Part shown: positions 30,744-41,818 of the stretch, piece by piece
Numbering within the stretch: position 1 is the first letter of the stretch
Layout: the number at the start of each line of letters is the position of its first letter
Source of the DNA: Rhizophlyctis rosea
Lineage: Eukaryota > Chytridiomycota > Chytridiomycetes > Rhizophlyctidales > Rhizophlyctidaceae
Length of the DNA: 64,000 bases
Direction: 5' to 3'
Assembly (NCBI GenBank): GCA_027596075.1
Contig: JADGJC010000026.1
Coordinates: forward strand, 62,001 to 126,000
Made by a program: the position numbers and the translations under genes
The notes under the pieces: generated by a model
What the model was told of the DNA's origin: nothing
Databases searched by the model: none
The model's input: only the letters and a program-made list of their open reading frames with translations

Positions 30744-32835
30744 ATGGCGTCGTCAAAGCACGCCCCAGTGTCTAGCTTGCCAATGTCTGCTCCTACACAA
30801 GTTAAGGAGACGTCGCAAAACTTAGCGAACTCCATTATATCCGCTTTCACTGCACCTTCGGCATTCGCAACTCTCTCCCTTGCACCTCCTTTCCAAGCGG
30901 AAGTACAACAAGCAGTGCAGTCGCCATCCGTTGTCAGCGGCCGCAAGCGAACCCTTGACCTGGTTTCTAACGGCGACGGCTCCGATAGTGAGCATATCAC
31001 CGAACATGAGCAAAATCCGTTGGACGTAGTACAGGCAGCGTTTGCATCATTGGCTTCGGTTGGGTTGGCGGACATGTCGATGGGTTTGGTGCCGCCGGCT
31101 GGACCTGCTGGCAAAACTACCTCGTATACCCATCCTTGGCCACCGGTAAGGCCGACAGGTCCTCGTGGACGTGGACGTGGACGTGGACGTGGGTTGTTGA
31201 CGCCAAGGAGCACTGAGGCCCGAAATTGGCAGGAGGAGGCAAATAAGAGGCAGAAGAAGGTGGGGGCAGTCTTCATCATCTCCTCTACTTGGACAATTCT
31301 GAACACTTCTTGCAGAACACCTCCAGATTAGCATCCTCTGATCCAACAGCAACCGCCTACTCCACACCTTCAACCCCCGCCACACCACCGTTGGAAACAA
31401 AGTGGACCCGACCTCCAAAACCACTCAAACCCTTGTCCGTTTCGCGACGCCGGCTTCTAACAAGTCAGATCATCGGCACCATGCACGGCAGTCTCGACTC
31501 CATCTTTGCCGCACACCGGATTGCGTTAGAGAAGAAGGGGATATCATTTTCGAAAGAGGATGAGAAAACTGTTCGGAAGGATGTCATGGAGGAACTTGTG
31601 AAGAGGTTCAGGAGTGAGAAACTGCTGCTGCCCGAGCAATCTGGCTGTAAAGATGAGGCTGATGCGGGGTCTAGTGGGAAGGTGTCCGGGGAGGTGGAGA
31701 CTGCTGACACTGGAACCCCGACGCAGGATGGGGAAGCGAATGATGACAGAGGCGGCGGGGGTGAAGCTAGCATTGCAGGACCCGAGGGCAGTCGCACAGG
31801 AGGAGAGGAGGCCGCATCACAAGAGGGTATTCCGCCGACTGCTTCAAAGGAAACACCTCTTATGACATATGGGGAGACAACTGTTCGAAACATGCTTGAA
31901 TGGTACCAAAGTGAGCCCGCCGGCGACAGTCCAACGAAGCACAAGATATTGTCCATATTGCAAGAATCGTTCCCTATCGCTGATGTGAGAGCCTTGGCGA
32001 GACGCTTTGGGCATCCGAAGCTTCCTTGGCATAGTAGGTGTTCTCAATCAATGTATTATTGTACAGATGTCACCCATTTGTTTTTATTGCGTGAGCTAAC
32101 ATGGCATTTTACCAACTTCTAGTCTGCCCACATCCTCCATGCTTCAAGACTTACACTCTTACCACCTTCCTCCGGCGGCACGTCCGCTCCGTCCATACCA
32201 AAGAGAGGCCATTCGTCTGCCCTCACCCCGGCTGCGGCAAAACCTACATCACAAACGATAGAATGAAATCGCATGCAGTCATGCACTCAGGCGAGTTTCC
32301 TTACTCATGTGAAGTAGAGACGTGTGGAAAGAAGTTCAAGACACGGAGTAGCTGGAGAAATCATAAAGTGACACATGGGGAGAAGAATTTTGCATGTGGG
32401 ATTGAAGGGTGTGGGAAGCGGTTCTTTAGATCGGATAACATGAAGGCTCATGAGAAGATATGTGAGGGGGCCGCTGAAGGAGGTGGGAGAGGGAAACGGA
32501 GGGGAGGGAAAACTGTTGCGGAGGAAGAAGAGGAGGATGGCGGTGACGATTCCGAGAGTGAGAGTGAGAGTGGAAGTTCATCTGAAAAAGAGGAGGACCG
32601 AGTTGAAGCGGGTGGAGTTGGTGAGACCAGCAACGCAGTTGGCAGCGGCACCTTTGGAGGAGTGGGGGGCGGGCACCCACAATATTTCCATCGACAGCAA
32701 CCGCAACTGCAATCACATCATCCGCCTCAGTCACATATTCCACTCAACCAGGGTAGAGGGAATGGGCACCATGTGGGGCAAACGCATCCTGGAATGCATG
32801 CTTTGATGCTACCACATTGGTTTGGTAATGTATGA
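30744..32835 (+). CDS. C2H2 zinc-finger protein with an RG-repeat, putative DNA-binding regulator
   Basis: Three exons (30744-31259, 31316-32033 and 32123-32835), about 648 aa. The N-terminal half is disordered and contains GPRGRGRGRGRGLL, encoded by a GTGGAC hexanucleotide repeat. The middle has a charged helix (KKGISFSKEDEKTVRKDVME) and an ordered stretch RNMLEWYQSEPAGDS to DVRALARRFGHPKLPWH just before the fingers. Four consecutive fingers follow: CPHPPCFKTYTLTTFLRRH, CPHPGCGKTYITNDRMKSH, CEVETCGKKFKTRSSWRNH and CGIEGCGKRFFRSDNMKAH, the last ending HEKIC. CxxxxC spacing resembles TFIIIA/ZAP1-like fingers. The C-terminus is acidic (EEEEEDGGDDSESESESGSS) and then Gln/His-rich, like an activation region. 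Nuclear regulator is the likely role. Target unknown. Confidence 0.82.
31161..31190. repeat. GTGGAC hexanucleotide repeat encoding Arg-Gly
   Basis: About four to five hexamer units inside exon 1 of the zinc-finger gene, translated as repeated RG. In frame, so polymorphism would change only the number of RG units. Confidence 0.8.
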
Positions 32836-33284
32836 TAATAAACATACCTTCTGTGTAAATATAAATTGGCCATTGATGCAGATGGAGGTTGAAAAAAGTT
32901 TCAAGGTTTTGTTTACAACACGGTATGCAAGCCATGAATTCGTGGACTTGTTTGACCATCCGGACGTGGATGATGAAATGACAGGACACACGTCATCTCC
33001 ACCCAGCACCGCCACCATCCACACCCATCGTCTGTGTGCACTCATCTCCATTTCATTTCGCATGTTCCCACGGTCCACCAGCTAACAAACAGTAACAAAA
33101 CCTCATCCTCATCTTCATCTACCTAACGACAAGAACTTTCCCACACTAGCTGAAAGTGTTCCAACCTTGCCCTGCACCTGCAAGCCGAGCGAAGGCGCGT
33201 ACCTACACAAACGTTCCCACTCGCCATTCAACTTCACAGCCATTTGTTTCCACATTCACCTTGAGACGAGGAACCAAAGGCTAG
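32836..33284. other. Spacer, no gene seen
   Basis: About 450 bp between two plus-strand genes. Contains the 3' UTR of the zinc-finger gene and the promoter of the monooxygenase. No motif stands out. Confidence 0.5.
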
Positions 33285-34998
33285 ATGTTCATTCACCATG
33301 TTTCGCCGACCGCTTCGGTCGTCATTCCGGAGGGTGAAAGTCTGAACAGGCAGATCACAAAGTTCCTCGAAGCAGAAACTCCCGCAGATGTCTTGCAAAC
33401 CTTTGAGGTGAGTCTGCTACCCGGTCCTCACCCCATCTGTGGCACAAAAGCAGGCGGGGGATTGGACAAAAGTCTCATATTTTCATCATCGAAAAGGACT
33501 GGAAGTCTGCCTGCGAAAGCCATGCAAATCCCGATACATCAAACAGCGCGTCAGAGAAAACCCGCGAACCTTACGAAACCTACACCCTTCTACGCGATCA
33601 GAGCCGGAAGCGGTCCCACCGGTTGCGGGACTTCTGGGATCTGATGGAACTTCGGTTCGCTGCGCCTGAGTACCAGCCCTTGGAGGAGGACGAGAACGCG
33701 AGAACATCTATTGGAAAACGCGTTCTGATTGCTGGAGCGGGGCCTGCAGGCCTGAAGGCCGCTGTGGAGGCGTGTCTGATGAAGTGTGAGCGGGTGGCGA
33801 TTGCGGAGTCTAGGGATTCTTTCACGCGTTTGAACGCTCTTCGTGTTCACAGTATGTGTTGCATGCCATGTTCAAGATTGCTTCACAGCTGGAACGTGCA
33901 TGACTAATCTTCTTTTCGAATGGTAGAGGAAGATCTCGATGACCTGATTCAGAAATACGGCGCAAAGGACTTTTATCGGAAATTGGGCAACGAAGAATTC
34001 CAAGTCATCAGCACGCGTCGACTACAGCTCCTTTTGCTCAAGATGGCTCTGATCTTGGGCGCCGAAGGTATGTCTCACCTTATGCATCATGAAGGCCGGA
34101 CATAAGCTTTGAATGACTGACATCTCTTGCCATAGTCTTCATGCAATCCTCAGTCAACGGTCTTTCACCATCAAACCCTTCTACATCCTATTGGACCGCA
34201 TCTGTCGCCACAACTTCCGCAACCCTTCCAGCCTACGCCTTCAACATCCTCATCATTGCCTCCGGCGAAAAGTCCGACCTGGCCTCTCAGCTAGGATTCG
34301 AACACAGCGAATTCGGGACAAACGCCGCCATCGGCATCGTCTGCAACTATGAACCGGGGATCTGCGACGCTCAAGCAGGAGGAGTCATCTCATGGGCGGC
34401 GAAGAGCTTTTTCGACAAATTGCTGAAAGAGAAGGGAGTGGAGTTGGAGAACCAGGCGAACTACCCTACGGAAGACAGCCATTACCTGGTTGTCACGGCG
34501 AAGATCCCCAGTCTGCTGTCCCGAGGGGTGGTGAAACAAGACTGCGGTGCGGATCGGGCGGCCTTGCTACGACCGGAAAACGTCGATCGAGAAGCGATGG
34601 AAGCCTACATGCGCGACATCGCCACGGCCCTCAAAATCCCCGAAGACCGCAAACTCCTCACCCTCCAAACCTCCCACGGCGAACAAACCGACATTGCGAT
34701 TTTCGACTTTTCGAAGCGTGTGACGGCCATTCCTGCGGCGAAAGTCATTACCGAAAACGCGAATGTGGATGGAGGGAAGGATAAGAGTCTTGTTGTTGCG
34801 CTGGTTGGGGATGCGCTTGTGACGCCGTTTTGGCCGCAGGGGACAGGGTGGGCGAAGGCGGCGCATGGGGTTATGAGTCTTGTGCTTGGGTTGAAGGAGT
34901 TGGGGCCGGTCGAAAGGTGGAAGGAGAGGGAGGAGGGGGTCCTGGGACGGTTGGATGAGAGGTATAGGAAATTGAAGGCTGATACTTATGTGTGTTAG
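33285..34998 (+). CDS. MICAL-like FAD monooxygenase, stand-alone catalytic domain
   Basis: Flavoprotein monooxygenase. In animals MICALs use NADPH and oxygen to oxidise methionines of actin and so depolymerise filaments. Four exons: 33285-33407, 33473-33851, 33927-34067 and 34136-34998, about 501 aa. Signatures in order: FAD dinucleotide motif KRVLIAGAGPAGL, then AIAESRDSFTRLNALRVH (MICAL ExRDSFxRxNxLxLW block), KYGAKDFYRKLG and STRRLQLLLLKMALILGAE (ISIRQLQ...LK block), SHYLVVTAKIPSLLSRGV, ALLRPENVDREAM, HGEQTDIAIFDFS, and LVVALVGDALVTPFWPQGTG (GDSLLEPFWPMGTG block). The protein ends soon after, with no CH, LIM or coiled-coil domain. The acceptor of intron 1 is a non-optimal AAAAG, chosen by frame. 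Substrate is inferred from the family only. It converges on the ACTMAP-like gene 470 bp away. Confidence 0.83.
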
Positions 34999-35467
34999 TT
35001 GTATATTGTACGTACTTCAGGCTTGACATAGTGGGCGGGAACGGAAGAAGGGGCTTGTATATTCGGGCAGCATTCTAATTTAATGGACGCGTTGCTAGTA
35101 AAAGTAGGTAGTAGGTATCACGTTCGGTTGCACATAGGGTTGTTTACTTTCTTTCCGTACTTTGCTTTCTATGTGAATTGCATAATCATTTTGTATAAAA
35201 ACTTTGATCTTCGTAATAAAATAATTGCTAGAAGTGGAATGATCGACGAGTGTGAGATGAAAAGCGATATACAATGTGTCGCACTATGTACAATGATGTG
35301 TCTACAGGAAACTATTTATAAGGAATGGAATGATCTATGTATCTAAAAAGTCTAAAATTTAAAATGACCCGCGCACATGACGACGTGCTTCCGTCGCACT
35401 ATTAGACCAAAAATGTCCCTTCATCAGCAACCCCTCTGTTTTGCACACCCCAAAACAGCACCGTTCT
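34999..35467. other. Spacer between convergent monooxygenase and protease genes
   Basis: About 470 bp of AT-rich sequence holding both 3' ends. No gene seen. Confidence 0.6.
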
Positions 35468-36422
35468 CTATACCAGTGATGGCCCAACGACAACAATCTT
35501 CCCCCTCAACTCACTCAACTCCCCATCTTCTGGAACAATATACATTCCCTCCTGTGCCGATGCCAATACCTTGGGATCTACTCTTTCTAAGTTCTGATTG
35601 CTCGAAAATAGAAACTCTGATGGCCATACGGCTTGGTGAAGAGACTTCCCGTGTGAACAAAGTAGGTAGGTTGCAGGTGACGGATTCGATGAAGGCGAGC
35701 TTGTCATTGGTAGGAATGATACTGATGTGTTAAACGAGGAAAGAGTTGCGTAGCCGTGGATGATGCACCAGTGAGCTTTTGATCCGTTTTTCAGACACGG
35801 TTCGTTGTTGGACTGAACCAATGAAACCGCCATGAGTTGATGAGGGACTTTGAAGGTGGGTATCGAGATGGGGTAATTGCACAAATCTTACATCTTTATC
35901 ATAAGCCACTAGACAAACTCTCCCATTCCTCAAATGGTCGATCACCTGACCATCCCCAGTCCACTCCTCGACCGTTGCGTTCAAACCCACCGCGTGCTGC
36001 GCAAGACAGGCCAGGTTGTACGCGGAGAACATCTCGCCCTGCTTACTGTATCCGCTGGCGAGGGCCGTAGCGAGAAGGGACTTGGGTGTAGCGGATTTTG
36101 GAGAGGAGTAGAGACGCGAGGTAACGAGAAGGGCAAGAAGACCGCAACTGTTGCAGGTACGGTTTAGGTTTTAGAAGGACGGTTCGCGAGTGGGGCGAGG
36201 TGGGGTGCAGTAGACTTACGTAGGACCAACTTGCAATTGCCTCTGGACAGGAGTGAGAAACACGTCCCAACCAGCTGCAGCAACCCCCGCGTCGCGTTCT
36301 GCACGCCTGATCTTCGCTTCTATGGCGTCGTGTGCTTGTCTAGTGACGTCCTTTCGTGACGGACATTCTATTTCTAAAGAGGCGCCCAGGTCCTGAGAGC
36401 GGACGATAGGGAATGCGTCCAT
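35468..36422 (-). CDS. Actin maturation protease-like protein (ACTMAP / C19orf54 / UPF0692 family)
   Basis: Papain-like cysteine peptidase whose human relative removes the acetylated N-terminal residue of actin. Three exons: 36422-36220, 36147-35892 and 35812-35468, about 267 aa. The intron 1 junction rebuilds QVGPTCGLLALLVTSRLYS, equal to the QxGPxCGLVAL nucleophile block. Then KQGEMFSAYNLACLAQHA, LRNGRVCLVAYDKD, and across intron 2 NNEPCLKNGSKAHWCIIHG, the conserved NHEPxxxxGxKAHWxxxxG block with the catalytic His. The C-terminal block YLLCSHGKSLHQAVWPSEF, SSNQNLERVDP and a closing LRGKIVVVGP are also family-typical. It lacks the long Pro-rich N-terminus of the vertebrate protein. Catalytic Cys and His are present. 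Actin as substrate is inferred. Confidence 0.82.
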
Positions 36423-37739
36423 GGGTTTGTCCGGTTAGGTGAAACAATGATACGGTGAGGAGTCTAGCAATTTGAGAGAGCAACTAGCACTGGAGAATGT
36501 TTCGACCGTATCAAACCCTCCTTTGAGCCCACCCTATAAAACCCCCTCTATGAAGATGTTGCAACCAACAGGTTGTGAATAGGGAAAATATGATCTGAAA
36601 GGGTTTTGAGTTCTGGAAATGAAGGCGGTGGCGCAATGGGCCGTTCTATTGACCTTTTCGGGCAATTTCGACGCGTTTGAGTTTGCCTGGCCGCAAACGC
36701 GCGGGTCCCCGAGGTGCTCCTCCAGAGCTGATCCCCCAAGTCCCAACCCTCGCTTCTGCCTGAGATGCCTGCCTCACACCCGTCAATTTCCCAACCCCAC
36801 CAATCGCAATTCACAAATAGATGTTGCTCTGCCGGACCACTTGATAGTATATTGAGCATACCAACGCTGCATCGGCAACTTTATTCTGCTTTACCGGCGC
36901 CTCTGCGAGTATGCCAACCTTGGCACCTTCGTCTACCAATTCATCATCCACCCTCCACCGAATTAAATCCGACTATGTCGGAAACCACGTCCTGCTCATC
37001 GCCCCTACCCGCCAACCAGCCCGGAATATTGGGGTATTGGTGAGGCGGAGCACATATACATGTGATGGGAGCTGAAGCGGCTTTCTTGAAAATCTTCGCG
37101 AGCTACGATTTTGGAAACTGGCGCCTTGGACAAACTGGCGCCTTGGACAAGCTTGAGCGGGTGGGAGGGGAAGAATCCGAAGCTGCATTCTTAAATTGTA
37201 AGCTTTGGATGAGGCGGTTGTTTCCGGCGCCGAGGGAACAGGCTATTGGCGGATTTGCATCCACCATGTTTTGTGAGGGCCAGTTTGAGGAACTTCTATT
37301 CATTGATGTAGGATCTGTCTATGAAGACTGAATGGAGGGTTGTCAGTGGGATGTGCGTGCAAAACACAACATCAGTGTGGACTAACTTGGCAGCTTCCCT
37401 GGAGCTAAAATCACCAATGTGAGACCTTCTATTGATTATTGAGAGAGCCACATCAACTTGGGTCATCTGCTTCATGAGCAAATTTACTTTGACTACAATG
37501 CCTATGCTGGACAAGCTTCGGATAGCTCACGCTTGGGGAAATGCTCACAAGAATCCAAATCACGGCGCAAATCTTTGCTTCCTCCACTTCAACGACACAT
37601 ACAACAGTCATAGAAATAACCTCAATGCAGAAATTTGAATCATGATACAACCCTAAAACATTGATTTCTAGCATGAATGATTTCCTATCCAACCATATCG
37701 AACGGTAGCGCGAGCAGGGAACTATGTGAAGCGCTCCCC
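36423..37739. other. 1.3-kb spacer, no supported gene
   Basis: Contains an exact 17-bp tandem duplication (listed). A CTATAAAAC string at about 36534 is oriented for a plus-strand promoter, but no convincing plus gene follows. The plus frame 37062-37331 has no domain. Confidence 0.5.
37116..37149. repeat. Perfect 17-bp tandem duplication
   Basis: AACTGGCGCCTTGGACA occurs twice head to tail. It includes the palindrome GGCGCC. Confidence 0.9.
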
Positions 37740-38198
37740 TCACACCTCAGTTGGTTTGACATCCATGTACGATTCGACGGGCGGCTTGTTGTTTTGGAAC
37801 TGTTTGGCATCACATTGGATCAGCGCGTCGTCAAAACCACCATTGATGGATGTACATGCGCAACAGGTTGATTTACCTTGTGATTGACAGAGTACAGCTT
37901 CAAGTTCTGATCCTGCCCAATCTGCAACCATTTGTCGTACGCATGCTCGCGGCTGGGCTGCGCGACGTAGGGGTCCTTGGCGAGGTTGCGTTCGCCGAGG
38001 GCAAGGCCCGAAGCAAGCGTCGAGCCGACGACGCCGAGAGTGAACCTGTATGACAGAAATGGTGCGTGTAAGTGAATGGCTTGCATCCCTTTTTCGATAC
38101 CATTGCAGCCATGCAATCTAGATTTCACTAAACGACACATACATGAGACCCTTGTGCGGGGCGAGAGCGGTGATGAGGCTAGCGGGAGCGGAGAACAT
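37740..38198 (-). CDS. Small single-span membrane protein, probably mitochondrial
   Basis: A 94-aa protein from three exons (38198-38143, 38045-37877 and 37799-37740). MFSAPASLITALAPHKGLMF has an acid-free start, then one hydrophobic stretch (FTLGVVGSTLASGLALG) and a hydrophilic tail with PSREHAYDKWLQIGQDQN and ending YMDVKPTEV. All three junctions keep phase. Topology and size resemble supernumerary subunits of respiratory complexes, but I do not recognise the family. The mitochondrial location is inference from the N-terminus. The ATG at 38198 is preferred because no acceptor exists just upstream. Confidence 0.6.
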
Positions 38199-39004
38199 CG
38201 TCCGTTAGAACATATTTGCGACGACAAGTTGAAGAACGAGCCTTGACGTACCCCATTGTGTATTTTGTTAGACTGATTTGAATTGAGGGCAATTATTTAT
38301 GGATGATCCGATTGTGGATTTGGAGTAGCACTTGTGTATTGCAGAATGTAAAACATTTCAATGTTGATGAAGAGGGAGAGCGAAATTGTTGACGTGCAAT
38401 GCCTTTTATCTTCTGAAGCCTGATACAACTGCATTCGCACTGGTTGGTTTATGCGCATGGGACGACATGGAGATTTTCCTCCGAAGGATAACTCCGAACT
38501 ACAATTGTTTCCCACCAACTTCTCCCAATGACATGATCACGCGCAGTGCTGGTTTACGGGTCGACGCGTCTCAGGGTCGGTATTGAGTTAATTGCCACCC
38601 GCATGGGATTTGGCGGCCTAGGCCACCGGAGGCCGATTCGGTGGTGTGATCAGAATTGCCACCCATATTTCACATGTGAGGCAATGTACCGGTAAACGTG
38701 TGAACATCTTAGCACCATTATGTGCACTTCAACTGGAGGAGTCATGCCGTCGCAGTCGAATGTGTGCGAGCATTTTTTTGGTTTCGCCCATTCACTTCTA
38801 TGACGCATCTACTGCAGTGGAAGAACAATAAAACTTGAATGGAGCAGAAGGCTATCTGGCGGATGAATAATGGAGGGACTTTGTTATTATGATGCAAAAG
38901 GCACTATGTATCTCTCTACAAAGTCTACCACTACATTCTTGACCGATGCGACTTCCGCACCGGAGATGACGCCTTGCACAATCTTACAGATTCACTAACA
39001 TTCG
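38199..39004. other. Spacer, no gene seen
   Basis: About 800 bp between the start of the small membrane protein and the COQ5 stop. GGCGGCCTAGGCCACC at about 38609 contains a GGCCTAGGCC palindrome. AATTGCCACCC appears twice (about 38590 and 38653). Confidence 0.5.
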
Positions 39005-40186
39005 CTATAGTTTGAAACCAGAGTGGATTGCAGCCACCCCAAACGTCAAATCCTCCCAACCTCGTCCGACCAAAGTGAAGCCAGTGTCCTTGATCATCTT
39101 CGCAAACTCAGGCTGCGGCGGGAATTTGCGAATGCTCTCCACCAAGTACTGATAGGATTCGCGATCGCTCGCTACTGCCTCTCCTAGCCGTGGAATAATC
39201 TCAAAGGAATAGAAATCGTAGATTCTTTGCAAATGGATGTCAAAAACAAGCTGCAATCAATGACCTGACAGAACTCACTGTTTTACTACTGGGTTCTCTA
39301 CACTTCCAAATTCCAAACACATAAAGCGGCCGCCGGGACGAAGCACACGATATGCTTCTCGAACTACTTGGTCCACATGCGTGCAATTTCTGATTCCAAA
39401 TGCAATGGTATATGCGTCCACCGATTCATCCGGGATGTTTTCGAGGTTCTCTGCGTTGCCGACTTGGAAAGAGATTTGTGGTGCTGTACAGTGCCAAAAT
39501 TAGCCATACGACGCGATTGTAAATAAACAATGCAAGCTCACAGTTCTTGTACCCAAACTCTGCTGTCCGCTCCTTCCCTACTTCCAACATTGCAGGATTG
39601 ATGTCGACGACCGTTACTTTTGCGTTGGAAGATCCATGCGTGTTTTTCACGTAGTCCAAAAATCTGAAAGCGATATCTCCTGTAATTGCCAGAAAGGTCA
39701 CGTCAATAACTTTCCCACCGTCCCGGTCTACTACGGGAGTTGACCGAGGACAACTCTTACTTGTGTCAAAAATACCTGTTCCTCCCGCGACGTCCAAGAG
39801 CTCCGTGTTTGGACCAGGGGCAAGCGTTCTGATGAAGTGGTCTTTCCATATGCGGTGCACTCCTCCACTCATTACGTCGTTCATCAGATCATATTTCTTG
39901 GCTACATTGCCGAAGACCTGGCCAACTGAAAATCACACTGCTTAGTCTATCTTACGTCTCCTGGACTTGGTTGCACTTGCCTACCCAGGCTTTCCTTCAA
40001 TTCTTCTGGTACATCTTTGAAACCGAAGTGGGTAGTTTTGGGAGGAGGGGGAAGTTCAGTTGCTGAGGAAGACAGGATGGTGTGTGATGAAGAGAATGAT
40101 CGTGTAGCGGAGCGTACTAGAAACCGTCGACATTGGGTCCTTGCTGTTCGCAAGCATTGCTGCGTGAGTGAACGTGTTCCAGGCAT
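39005..40186 (-). CDS. COQ5: Ubiquinone biosynthesis C-methyltransferase COQ5, mitochondrial
   Basis: S-adenosylmethionine-dependent C-methylation of the polyprenyl benzoquinol ring in coenzyme Q synthesis, matrix face of the inner membrane. Five exons: 40186-39985, 39925-39776, 39679-39542, 39483-39290 and 39250-39005, about 309 aa. Presequence: [20 protein letters not shown]. Then [35 protein letters not shown], the SAM motif [20 protein letters not shown] (restored only by splicing), [46 protein letters not shown], and [14 protein letters not shown]. The ending [20 protein letters not shown] is the usual UbiE/COQ5 C-terminus. The fourth donor is GTAGTA, chosen because it keeps phase. Confidence 0.94.
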
Positions 40187-40395
40187 CGTGGATCTATAAT
40201 TAGGTTCACAGGGGAAAGCGAAAGTGAGATGAACCATCGCAATTTCCATAACGCGATGGGAGGTTTCACAAGCCGGTTGCTTCCGGCCACAGGCCAGATC
40301 GCGAACGCCTTCCCCTCCTCCCACCTCCCCATCTTCCCCCCCAATACCCATCCGTCAACTTCAATCTATCGCAATATACCAGTGGCCGTCAGAAA
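40187..40395. promoter_or_regulatory. Compact divergent promoter between COQ5 and a phosphotransferase
   Basis: 209 bp separate the two ATGs, so both 5' UTRs and promoters fit here. No TATA box is evident. A CT-rich run lies at about 40310-40345. Confidence 0.5.
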
Positions 40396-41818
40396 ATGTC
40401 GAATGCGTCGGGTCAAGGCACTAGTGCCGTGAGAAAAGGGTATGTTTGCAATACGGCGAGTCCTCCAGCCTAGCGCTCAAAATCTGACGTTGACCAGCAT
40501 GGAGCTCAACCAGCCCAGCCTTGAAACGTACTTGAAAAGTCAGCAGAGCTCGGCTATTCACCCACCACTTAATATACGTCAGTTCAAGCTTGGACAGAGC
40601 AATCCAACCTATCTACTGAAAGACTCAAAGTGAGAAACCAACGACGGTGCCGGCGTTTTGAGCTTAAACGTTGAGAAATCAATATCTTGCAGAGGAAGGC
40701 GACTCGTTCTTCGTAAGAAACCTCCAGGAGCGCTGCTCTCCAAAACTGCTCACGCAGTAGAGCGGGAGTTCCGCATTCTTGATGTGCTTGGACAGAACAC
40801 CGATGTCCCTGTGCCCAAAGTATATGTCTTATGTGAAGATCCTAAGGTCATCGGAACTCCGTTCTACATCATGCAGTTCCTGGAGGGGCGAATATTCAGC
40901 GATCAGCTGTTGAGTGATGTACCACTTTCGGACCGTAAAGCATAGTAGGTTGTCACATACTTTTGCAATCTCGGCATGCTTGGTACGTGGTCTAATATGC
41001 ACCAACAGCTATTATTCTGTTGTAGACACCCTAGCCCGACTGCACCGCGCAGATTATCGTTCATTGGGTTTAGGAGATTTTGGCAAGCCAAAAGGATTTT
41101 ATGAACGGCAAATCCGAACGCTTGTTGGTGTATCGAGGGTGCAAGCACAAGTCAAAGATGATAAGGGGGATGCAGTGGGAGAGCTTTACCGATTAGATGA
41201 TGCTATTGCATGGTTTCAACGAAATCAAGTCACGGATGAGACTACCATCGTGCATGGTGATTTCAAGTTGGATAATGTGGTGCGTGATACATGTGATAAC
41301 TCGAGGAATGTCCCCATAGCTGACTTTCTACACCGTAGGTGTTCCACCCTGTAACATCACAAGTGATTGGTGCACTGGACTGGGAAATGTAAGGTGCTAG
41401 CATGCTGAGAATACGTGATCAAATCTAATCTTTCAGCAACAGGTCGACCATTGGGCATCCCCTGTCTGACCTAGCAAACCTCCTCCTCCCATTTCACGTC
41501 CCCGCTACAGTCTTCGGAAAAGACTTCGGCCTTCGTGATGCAAAGCGTCCGCTTCCCATTCCCGAGGCGGACGATCTCATTCGCGAGTATTGCCGACTAA
41601 CCAATCGCCCATATCCCATACCGAATTGGCAATTCTGCGTGGCCTTCTCTTTCTTCCGATTAGCCGTGATCACGCAAGGCATTGCGGCAAGAGTAAAACG
41701 AAAGCAAGCCAGTTCTGCTGAGGCGGAGCATTATGGGAAGCTTTGTCAGCCACTAGCAAGGTTGATATCTGAGATTGTAGATAGAGGGGATTTGAATGAG
41801 GGGAAGGCGAAGTTGTAG
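40396..41818 (+). CDS. APH-family phosphotransferase related to the ACAD10/11 kinase domain
   Basis: Predicted small-molecule kinase of the aminoglycoside phosphotransferase fold. The closest architecture is the N-terminal domain of ACAD10/ACAD11, which phosphorylates 4-hydroxyacyl groups before dehydrogenation, but here it stands alone without an acyl-CoA dehydrogenase. Several exons join: exon 1 40396-40439, exon 2 40498-40629, exon 3 from 40693. Motifs: [16 protein letters not shown] (Gly loop), [20 protein letters not shown] (ATP-binding Lys), [43 protein letters not shown], the catalytic loop VHGDFKLDN and the metal-binding [15 protein letters not shown]. An internal exon (about 41341-41388) supplies [16 protein letters not shown]. 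About 370 aa. Peroxisomal or mitochondrial location cannot be decided. Confidence 0.82.
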
